From Diphasiastrum complanatum (lineage: Eukaryota > Streptophyta > Lycopodiopsida > Lycopodiales > Lycopodiaceae): DNA of 64,000 nt. The stretch spans positions 5,678,647-5,742,646 of the forward strand of contig CM055113.1 of NCBI GenBank assembly GCA_029204225.1. Direction: 5' to 3'. Shown here piece by piece: positions 60,601 to 64,000 of the stretch. The position numbers were made by a program, and so were the translations under genes. Position 1 is the stretch's first letter. Every line of letters begins with the position of its first letter. The notes under the pieces were generated by a model. It made no database searches, was not told the origin of the DNA, and worked only from the letters and a program-made list of their open reading frames with translations.

Positions 60601-62106
60601 GGCTGAAAGTACACCACTTGGAGATCAATTCCACCACCTGGAAGTACAAAGCAAGGAGAAAATACCAGAAAGCTGGGAAAAAGCAAGAAGCAGCTCCACC
60701 TTCCGTTTGATGCAAAGCCAAGACGCAAAATCACCCAACCAACAGGAAATGGCTAGTCAATACCCTACCCACTTCACCCCCATGCCATGGGGAATGAATG
60801 CAAGAGAGGAGGGGTTCCTCAAGGATCAGAAAATCCAATAGGTAGATGGGCGAGTTTCCACTAGTATATATTCTCTCCCATGAGAAGAGAATATTCCTCT
60901 TAGGATCCCCATGCAACCTGAATTAGCAATTGACCTCCTATTATTGCATTATAGCAGTCAAACACCATGCAAGTGCTCCTAGGTCCAATTATAGGTCTGG
61001 GCCCTCATATGATTATTAATTACTTTATCGGCCAAGCCCGGAATGACAAGGCATGACTAATAACGACATACACTGGAGTGACCGGCTATTCCGAATCCCT
61101 CATATTGTACATGGACGTAACACTTTTGATGTGTTCAAAATGTCTTATAGCTTTATGTTACGAGTCGCTTAGATACCTTTGAAAGGGGAAGAGAATCTTG
61201 ACACCTTTGATAGTTCTAGGGTGCATTAGAATATGTTGGTAACTTTGACTTTGTTGAGCACTAGATTGAATACATTTAAAAGTAAATGTCTAATGCAAAA
61301 GAAACCTATGCTGTGATTGCTCCATTTTGGGATGCTGATTTTCCTAAGCTAGCGGTTGCCATTTGCCTGTCGTGAATAGTTGAGATCTAGATATTGTATA
61401 ACTGATGTGAATGGCCTAAAAGCTCTAATGTCTTATTGTGGAAATTTTCAGGAATTAGGGACAGATGTGAATCTTTATGCACTGGTTTTTGGGGAGTCAG
61501 TCCTCAATGATGCGGTACATCTTCTGAAAGCTTGCTGTACAAATATGTACTGTCATCACATTTCTAGCATGCTAGGCTTCTTCTTTCACACTTTATATGT
61601 CAATCATTTCCTAATATTGCTGCACATTAGTAAGAACTACTTCTGTGCTGTCTTCAAAGAATTTATTGTCAAAAAGCATTTTTCAAAACTATCAATTCTA
61701 ATGAGACTTTAACTTGAAGATAGAGTCTTTTCAACAACTTATAGTTTAAGAAAAAAATTTGCAAGAAAGAAGCAATTACTAACTTTGTAGTGGTGGTTGG
61801 TGTTCCCTTCTATGTGGTATCCGAAGGTGGCGATTTCATTATACAGGTAACTAAGCAATTGAAATTTCTATCATAGCTGTCTTTACGATTCAAGATTTTC
61901 CTTGTGGCATATGTTATGTCTACTCATTGAGTATAAACTTAAATTATTCTAATTGAGTTTATACAGCTATGAAACTTATTTTCTGCCATCTTAACTGCAA
62001 ATTTGCAGGACATTGATGTCACTTTGGAAGCATCCATCTTCTCAATACAGTTTTTTCGCAGCCACATGGAGGTTCCTTGAGACTTTTGTAGGCTCAATGT
62101 CCACAG
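26601..62106 (+). CDS. NHX5/6: Endosomal Na+(K+)/H+ exchanger, NHX5/NHX6 class (partial, 9 exons)
   Basis: The product is a cation/proton antiporter of the CPA1 family. Plant NHX5 and NHX6 act in Golgi and trans-Golgi/endosome membranes, exchanging luminal H+ for K+ or Na+ and setting compartment pH. Nine exons (26601-26778, 31104-31155, 33451-33510, 33672-33696, 33828-33913, 33999-34110, 61452-61514, 61827-61846, 62009-62106) join in frame to 231 codons plus one base. Visible landmarks: a first membrane segment at about residues 22-40 ([18 protein letters not shown]), the amiloride-site motif [10 protein letters not shown] at 86-95, FQSGFSL at 97-103, [13 protein letters not shown] at 158-170 and the ion-binding Asn-Asp pair in [11 protein letters not shown] (190-191). 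The family is usually about 500-550 residues, so less than half is here; the rest lies beyond the window. The ATG at 26,601 is the only start in frame upstream of the first membrane segment. Intron 6 is 27 kb and full of retroelements. Confidence 0.92.
28762..29067. mobile_element. hAT-like MITE 1 (306 bp)
   Basis: The ends are CATAGTTGCA and TGCAACTATG, a perfect 10-bp inverted repeat. The flanks are ATTAGATA (28,754-28,761) and ATTAGATT (29,068-29,075), 7 of 8 identical, fitting the 8-bp target duplication of hAT transposons. The interior is rich in self-complementary 'gcgattc/gaatcgc' words and has no ORF. Confidence 0.7.
30297..30623. mobile_element. hAT-like MITE 2 (327 bp)
   Basis: The ends CATAGATGCA and GGCAACTATG are related to those of the element at 28,762. 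The subterminal word 'gtttctagaaac/agaaacgcgtttct' is repeated near both ends. A clear target duplication is not visible, so the ends are less sure. Confidence 0.5.
31104..31155 (+). CDS. NHX5/6: NHX exon 2
   Basis: 52 bp encoding [17 protein letters not shown] and part of an Arg codon; donor CG|GTATGT. It matches the loop after the first conserved segment in NHX5/6. Confidence 0.88.
31156..33450 (+). other. NHX intron 2 (2.3 kb)
   Basis: Contains the gypsy remnant listed at 31,790-32,450 and a (GT)n(GA)n microsatellite at about 33,183-33,220. Acceptor TGTCTTGCAG. Confidence 0.8.
31790..32450 (-). pseudogene. Degenerate gypsy integrase and gag fragments in intron 2
   Basis: Minus-strand frames read, with stops, [15 protein letters not shown] and [15 protein letters not shown] (integrase core, 31,800-31,990). 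Further right, [20 protein letters not shown] and [13 protein letters not shown] (gag, 32,366-32,230) appear. The order gag then integrase with little between shows a large deletion. Confidence 0.6.
33451..33510 (+). CDS. NHX5/6: NHX exon 3
   Basis: 60 bp encoding [19 protein letters not shown] and the first two bases of a Phe codon. It ends ...ATCATATT immediately before ATATCCTTT. Confidence 0.9.
33511..33671 (+). other. NHX intron 3: U12-type AT-AC intron (161 bp)
   Basis: The 5' end is ATATCCTTTC, a perfect match to the U12 donor consensus (A/G)TATCCTTT in its AT form. A branch-site-like TCCCTTAAC lies at 33,653-33,661, and the intron ends AC at 33,670-33,671, 10-12 bases beyond the branch adenosine. 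Splicing here joins TT to T-CAG-TCA-GGG, restoring LLPPIIFQSGFSLQ exactly as in the family. No GT-AG choice nearby keeps this frame: the nearby AG at 33,675 would lose the Phe-Gln pair and the frame. The minor spliceosome would be needed for this gene. Confidence 0.9.
33672..33696 (+). CDS. NHX5/6: NHX exon 4 (25 bp)
   Basis: Encodes the last base of Phe and QSGFSLQT. Donor ACG|GTGTGT. It is a very small exon between the AT-AC intron and a normal 131-bp intron. Confidence 0.85.
33828..33913 (+). CDS. NHX5/6: NHX exon 5
   Basis: Encodes [20 protein letters not shown] and ASMVTGVL, a membrane helix, ending GT|GTAAGA. Acceptor ATGGCAG. Confidence 0.9.
33999..34110 (+). CDS. NHX5/6: NHX exon 6
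   Basis: Encodes [20 protein letters not shown] and [17 protein letters not shown]. It contains the conserved Thr-Asp-Pro of the exchanger core. Donor CAA|GTGAGT. Confidence 0.92.
34380..34543. mobile_element. 164-bp MITE with 10-bp direct repeat flanks
   Basis: It is flanked on both sides by TGACGCATTG (34,370-34,379 and 34,544-34,553). The interior is made of self-complementary words around gaatcggccgattcg. The ends (AAATGTTCGAA / CGTGAAACAC) are only weakly inverted. The 10-bp duplication suits a Mutator-like element, or a hAT element with two extra matching bases. Confidence 0.6.
35185..35675 (+). repeat. 5' LTR of element I
   Basis: 491 bp from TGTCATGCCC to GACTTTATA, so it ends in TA rather than CA. 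A TATAAG-like box lies near 35,455. The right end is fixed by the PBS and by the end of the 3' LTR. Confidence 0.8.
35677..35690 (+). other. Primer-binding site of element I
   Basis: TGGTATCAGAGCCA, initiator tRNA-Met type, one base after the LTR. Confidence 0.9.
36595..36633. repeat. (CT)n microsatellite
   Basis: About 18 CT units inside the leader of element I. A G16 run follows at 36,708-36,723. Confidence 0.9.
37380..38140 (+). pseudogene. Gag remnant of element I
   Basis: Plus-strand frames read [17 protein letters not shown] (37,420), then [16 protein letters not shown] (37,522) and FGQSAAF with frameshifts, the layout of a gypsy retrotransposon gag. Stops and shifts occur every few dozen codons. 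Minus-strand open frames across it are shadows. Confidence 0.6.
39284..39583 (+). pseudogene. Integrase fragment of element I
   Basis: [20 protein letters not shown] and [20 protein letters not shown] form the middle of a gypsy integrase core, with the second catalytic Asp in NDRDP. The catalytic Glu region is lost: after SDH the usual PQTDGQTE block is damaged. The part between gag and this point (38,150-39,280) shows no clear pol motif. Confidence 0.65.
39621..39824 (+). repeat. Truncated 3' LTR of element I
   Basis: It matches the last about 200 bases of the 5' LTR (from 'tccttg.ttgtgagactggtagccg' on). Its first 290 bases and the end of pol are deleted, yet the outer end and target duplication are intact. 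Confidence 0.75.
40471..41193 (-). repeat. 3' LTR of chromovirus J (unit A; left end approximate)
   Basis: The right end ...GGCCATAACA at 41,193 is fixed by the purine tract (minus-strand tagggggaggaga). About 300 bases match the 5' LTR remnant at 60,725-61,030. A perfect 11-bp hairpin ATATTCTCTCC/GGAGAGAATAT with a 5-base loop lies at 40,628-40,654. Confidence 0.7.
41194..41206 (-). other. Polypurine tract of chromovirus J (unit A)
   Basis: Minus-strand tagggggaggaga directly before the LTR start TGTTATGG. It overlaps the chromodomain stop codon TAG. Confidence 0.8.
41204..42413 (-). pseudogene. Second integrase module with chromodomain (chromovirus J, unit A)
   Basis: It begins inside the zinc-binding region ([13 protein letters not shown], only the Cys pair). 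The full core follows with catalytic residues in [17 protein letters not shown] and [10 protein letters not shown], then the GPY/F-like module ([16 protein letters not shown]) and a chromodomain ([18 protein letters not shown]). Breaks: TGA at about 41,700 where CGA (Arg) is expected, and a one-base shift near 41,294, after which [16 protein letters not shown] and DFEDKNSF complete the chromodomain up to TAG at 41,204. The His pair of the HHCC finger is absent. Chromodomains direct integration to marked chromatin in this lineage. Confidence 0.85.
42410..43584 (-). pseudogene. First integrase module (chromovirus J, unit A)
   Basis: A complete HHCC finger ([12 protein letters not shown] ... CQKCQ), core residues in [17 protein letters not shown] and [10 protein letters not shown], and a GPY/F-like module ([29 protein letters not shown]). 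It lacks a chromodomain. A one-base loss near 43,218 ([12 protein letters not shown]) shifts the frame. Its end overlaps the start of the second module by four bases. In sequence it is clearly different from the second module (for example [16 protein letters not shown] against [16 protein letters not shown]), so it is not a fresh copy of it. Confidence 0.85.
43585..45064 (-). pseudogene. Reverse transcriptase and RNase H of chromovirus J (unit A)
   Basis: RT starts with [16 protein letters not shown] and [17 protein letters not shown], then about 50 codons that should hold the first catalytic Asp are missing (near 44,830). It resumes at [20 protein letters not shown]. The YxDD box reads [10 protein letters not shown], its second Asp changed to Asn. 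RNase H has [15 protein letters not shown], where Asp is usual in ETDAS, and [21 protein letters not shown] at 43,585 separates it from the integrase in the same frame. The enzyme cannot be active as read. Confidence 0.85.
45042..45734 (-). pseudogene. Aspartic protease region of chromovirus J (unit A)
   Basis: The retropepsin-like box is [14 protein letters not shown], where the usual box is D-S/T-G; here it reads D-D-G. Downstream are [11 protein letters not shown] and [12 protein letters not shown]. It is in the same frame as gag but separated by TAA at 45,735; a frameshift near 45,070 divides it from RT. Confidence 0.8.
45735..46874 (-). pseudogene. Gag of chromovirus J (unit A)
   Basis: ATG at 46,874 ([19 protein letters not shown]). 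An acidic coiled-coil-like N-terminal part is followed by the capsid core ([39 protein letters not shown]). One TAA at 46,278 interrupts the frame; after it come [12 protein letters not shown] and [13 protein letters not shown], a basic linker and the CCHC knuckle [14 protein letters not shown]. In this lineage gag and pol normally form one long frame, and the stops here fit that. Confidence 0.85.
46875..48639 (-). mobile_element. Leader of chromovirus J (unit A part)
   Basis: Non-coding, no supported ORF. In unit A it stops at the duplication junction; in unit B it continues to about 60,725, giving a leader of about 2.1 kb. Confidence 0.6.
48640..51532 (+). mobile_element. Second copy of the 3' part of element I (unit B)
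   Basis: The duplicate of 36,931-39,824, including gag remnant (49,088-49,848), integrase fragment (50,992-51,291) and truncated 3' LTR (about 51,329-51,532) with GTAAA after it. It has no 5' LTR of its own. Confidence 0.85.
52179..52901 (-). repeat. 3' LTR of chromovirus J (unit B)
   Basis: The duplicate of 40,471-41,193; together with 60,725-61,030 it frames the only full-length copy of J. Confidence 0.7.
52912..54121 (-). pseudogene. Second integrase module with chromodomain (unit B)
   Basis: The same as 41,204-42,413 with the same TGA and frameshift. Two substitutions change residues: Asn to Ser in KRIGSSAYQ, and Asp to Asn in STNHPETDG just before the catalytic region. Confidence 0.85.
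54118..55292 (-). pseudogene. First integrase module (unit B)
   Basis: Identical in translation to the module at 42,410-43,584, with the same one-base loss. Confidence 0.85.
55293..56772 (-). pseudogene. Reverse transcriptase and RNase H of chromovirus J (unit B)
   Basis: Identical in translation to 43,585-45,064, including the FLDN box, the ETNAS change and the N-terminal deletion. Confidence 0.85.
56750..57442 (-). pseudogene. Protease region of chromovirus J (unit B)
   Basis: Identical in translation to 45,042-45,734 (DDG box). Confidence 0.8.
57443..58582 (-). pseudogene. Gag of chromovirus J (unit B)
   Basis: Identical in translation to 45,735-46,874, with the same in-frame TAA (57,986). 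Confidence 0.85.
58583..60724 (-). mobile_element. Leader of chromovirus J, full length
   Basis: The first 1.77 kb repeats unit A; 60,348-60,724 is single-copy. No supported ORF. I could not identify the primer-binding site with confidence. Confidence 0.6.
60725..61030 (-). repeat. 5' LTR remnant of chromovirus J
   Basis: It aligns with 40,480-40,790 (shared 'aggaaatggctagtcaataccct', hairpin ATATTCTCTCC, 'gcaacctgaattagcaattgac') with several differences and one short gap. The outer about 400 bases of the LTR are missing; alignment ends near 61,030. Confidence 0.75.
61452..61514 (+). CDS. NHX5/6: NHX exon 7
   Basis: 63 bp, 21 codons: [20 protein letters not shown] plus Ala. It holds the Asn-Asp pair central to cation/proton exchange. 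Acceptor TTTTCAG, donor GCG|GTACAT. Confidence 0.92.
61827..61846 (+). CDS. NHX5/6: NHX exon 8, 20-bp microexon
   Basis: Encodes VAISLY and two bases of Arg; bounded by ATCCGAAG and GTAACT. It supplies exactly the residues expected between LNDA and RT in this family. The acceptor context is weak, so confirmation from RNA would help. Confidence 0.8.
62009..62106 (+). CDS. NHX5/6: NHX exon 9 (last exon in the window)
   Basis: Encodes [20 protein letters not shown] and [12 protein letters not shown], ending ACA-G|GTATCA. It matches the segment after the ion-binding helix. The next exon is not in the window. Confidence 0.88.
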
Positions 62107-62334
62107 GTATCAACTAAACAAGAATAGAAACAAGTTTGAGTCACTGTTACCCCATTTTCAGCTAGTTTAAATGATATGGCAAGGCTACATTCATAGCAAC
62201 AGCAAATCACTTTCTTTTCGTTAGACCTTTTTGTCTTCATACTATGCATAATACATTCCACTTTCAATGTCATCCAATGAAAAGAAAGCTCCTGGATCAT
62301 GATTGGTGTTTCTTATATGAAAGGCCTCTCCTAC

Positions 62335-62861
62335 TGTTACGTACCCATAAGGGTACGCAACAGGAAACTTGAGGTGACGGTCTCAGTTATGGGACGGAAC
62401 GCTGATCTGGAGCTATAGGTCTTTTGGGTGCCACGTGTCAATGTCTCATTGGCGTGCAATGACTCGTTGTTATGGACCCGCGTCAGTGTGCACAACTGCC
62501 GCATGTCATTGGTCATGCGTGACTCCTATGGAGGGAGATGACCCGCCTGGACTATGTATATATAGGTGGATCTTCATGAGCTTGGCATTCATTCTCTGAG
62601 AGGAGAATGAAGAGCTCTTCCACTGGTGGTCAGGTCAGGACGAGTATCTAGGCCTCAGGATGTAGGTAGGTGAGGGTCGAGGGTAAGGCATGGTGGTATG
62701 GGACACCATGGCTTACATGAGATCCGAGCTTGCTTGATGGTGGTCTGTAGCTCCAGTGCACGAGGGCGAGGTGGCAGTACCTCTATGCTTGGGTGGTAAC
62801 GTAGCGTTCGTCACCTGTTTGTGCTTTAGCAATGACCGACACGACAATGGGGATTCTAACA
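62335..62861 (+). repeat. 5' LTR of element H
   Basis: 527 bp, TGTTACGTACCC ... GATTCTAACA. It begins with a near-perfect hairpin (GTTRCGTACCC ataa GGGTACGCAAC). TATATATAG near 62,566 may be the TATA box. Confidence 0.9.
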
Positions 62862-62863
62862 GT

Positions 62864-62876
62864 TGGTATCAGAGCC
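62864..62876 (+). other. Primer-binding site of element H
   Basis: TGGTATCAGAGCC, initiator tRNA-Met type, two bases after the LTR. Confidence 0.92.
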
Positions 62877-63156
62877 ACCGATCATTGTAAATAAGGTGCA
62901 ATCGCTCTAACTTACATTTTTGGTTGGTTTAAGCCTTTAGCTGATGTTTTTGAAGGCTTAGTTGATTTCGTTGAATCGATCTGAACAACTTTGCTTTTTG
63001 GTTCGTCTCAATCCGAGGTCGTTTTGATTGAAAATGAACCACCTTTGCTAGCTATGGTGGTAGTAATCGGTTTTTTGGAATTTCTGCGGTTTTACAAACC
63101 TCGAACTTTATGCTAACCGCGGTCGTTCACCTCGGGATATTGAGGTCGGAACCTGG

Positions 63157-63582
63157 GTGTATCTTAAAATCCCTAAAGATTCGAAGGTACTTCGGACGGG
63201 GAAATGCCATAAGCTATCTCCTCGATATAGCGGACCTTATAAGGTTTTAAAGAAAATTAACCCGGTCGCTTATCAGCTAGATCTTCCGATTGGGGTTGGG
63301 GTTCATCCTGTTTTCCATGTAAGTCGTTTAAAAGAACGACTTAGTAGGAAGGATTCCCTAATTCCGGAAGGTGAACTAGTTGAGCTCGAGGATCTGTCTA
63401 CCTTTGTGCCTAATGTACCTGAAAAAGTTGTTGACGTTCGTTGTCACCAATTGAGAAACCGTTTGGTTTCTGAGTTTCTTGTACGTTGGAAAGGTAAGAC
63501 AGATGATGAGGACACTTGGGAGAGAGAGGACTATTTAAGACTGAACTTCTCTGGCTTGCTCCCATTAGGAGGAGACTCTTAA
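63157..63582 (+). CDS. Integrase C-terminal module plus chromodomain (element H)
   Basis: 141 codons without a break. It starts in the middle of the integrase tail (MYLKIPKDSKVLRTGKCHKL; SPRYSGPYKVLKKI is the GPY/F module; [13 protein letters not shown]) and ends with a chromodomain (VVDVRCHQLRNRLVSEFLVR, then WKGKTDDEDTWERED). The ATG is internal to the ancestral polyprotein, so whether it is used is unknown. The stop at 63,580-63,582 abuts the polypurine tract, as in full elements. As it stands it could make at most a small chromatin-reader-like protein; that is inference. Confidence 0.75.
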   Translation: MYLKIPKDSKVLRTGKCHKLSPRYSGPYKVLKKINPVAYQLDLPIGVGVHPVFHVSRLKERLSRKDSLIPEGELVELEDLSTFVPNVPEKVVDVRCHQLRNRLVSEFLVRWKGKTDDEDTWEREDYLRLNFSGLLPLGGDS

Positions 63583-63594
63583 AGGGGGAGGGAA
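63581..63594 (+). other. Polypurine tract of element H
   Basis: aaagggggagggaa immediately before the 3' LTR start TGTTGCGTACCC. Confidence 0.88.
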
Positions 63595-64000
63595 TGTTGC
63601 GTACCCATAAGGATACGCAACATGAAACTTGAGGTGACGGTCTCAGTTATGGGATGGAACGCTAATCTGGAGCTATAGGTCTTTTGGGTGCCACATGTCA
63701 ATGTCTCATTGGCGCGCGGTGCCTCGTTGTTATGGACCCGCGTCAGTGTGCACAACTGTCGCGTGTTGTTGGTCATGCGTGACTCCTATGGAGGGAGATG
63801 ACCCGCCTGGACTATGTATATAGAGGTGGATCTCCATGAGCTTGGCATTCATTCTCTGAGAGGAGAATGAAGAGCTCTTCCACTGGTGGTCAGGTCAGGA
63901 CGAGTATCTAGGCCTCAGGATGTAGGTAGTTGAGGGTCGAGGGTAAGGCATGGTGGTATGGGACACCATGGCTTACATGAGATCCGAGCTTGCTTGATGG
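63595..64000 (+). repeat. 3' LTR of element H (incomplete at window end)
   Basis: 406 bp visible, differing from the 5' LTR at roughly a dozen positions, mostly C/T and A/G changes. The terminal hairpin is kept with one altered pair (GGATACG). Confidence 0.9.

Larger units (their letters stand above)
34111..61451 (+). other. NHX intron 6 (27.3 kb)
   Basis: The donor GTGAGT is at 34,111 and the acceptor TTTTCAG ends at 61,451. Contents: a 164-bp MITE, a plus-strand gypsy element (35,185-39,824), an 11.7-kb tandem duplication (36,931-60,347) and a minus-strand chromovirus. Outside these, 34,560-35,180 and 61,030-61,450 show nothing recognisable. The exons on both sides are consecutive in the protein family, so no exon seems to be hidden inside. 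Confidence 0.85.
62335..64000 (+). mobile_element. Reduced gypsy chromovirus with one intact ORF (element H), runs off the window
   Basis: The 5' LTR, PBS, a 733-bp interior and polypurine tract are complete and the 3' LTR is cut by the window end. The interior has lost gag, protease, RT, RNase H and the integrase core but keeps a clean frame for the integrase tail plus chromodomain. It lies in NHX intron 9 in the gene's orientation. Confidence 0.85.

Overview
The window is nuclear DNA of a land plant with a large, repeat-rich genome. The evidence is one intron-containing gene of the plant endosomal NHX type, very long introns, and layers of LTR retrotransposons (Ty1/copia, Ty3/gypsy chromoviruses, gag-only elements) plus small MITE-like elements. 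I cannot name the species. Intron length and repeat load would suit a gymnosperm or fern, but this is inference.

Layout. (1) 1-24,945 is a nest of damaged LTR elements, mostly on the minus strand. Four of them have primer-binding sites resembling the tRNA-Asp type (PBS ends at 1,233, 9,845, 12,645 and 14,630). The best preserved (about 1,755-10,909) has gag but no recognisable pol, a 3.4-kb GT-rich leader with 19-bp and 24-bp minisatellites, and a candidate extra reading frame between gag and the 3' end. A second copy of its 3' part lies at 21,419-24,945, and comparing the two exposes a 1.9-kb inversion in the first. A copia element with identical-length 270-bp LTRs (16,485-19,978) has lost everything between gag and the end of RT. 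(2) 24,946-26,600 is the upstream region and 5' leader of the gene. (3) 26,601-62,106 holds nine exons of a Na+(K+)/H+ exchanger of the NHX5/NHX6 class; the gene continues past the window. Its third intron (161 bp) has all the hallmarks of a minor-spliceosome (U12) AT-AC intron. (4) Intron 6 is 27.3 kb. It contains a degenerate gypsy element with a 5-bp target duplication and a second, minus-strand chromovirus that carries two integrase modules in series. An 11.7-kb segment covering parts of both elements is present twice in direct tandem, almost identical. (5) Intron 9 carries a gypsy derivative reduced to LTRs plus one intact reading frame for the integrase tail and chromodomain; its 3' LTR runs off the window.

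How the parts relate. The only host gene seen is the exchanger, and all else from 26.8 kb on lies in its introns. The retroelement genes are decayed by stops, frameshifts and loss of catalytic residues, so none in view looks autonomous. All exon joins were made by eye from reading frame, splice dinucleotides and family similarity; no transcript or database was available.
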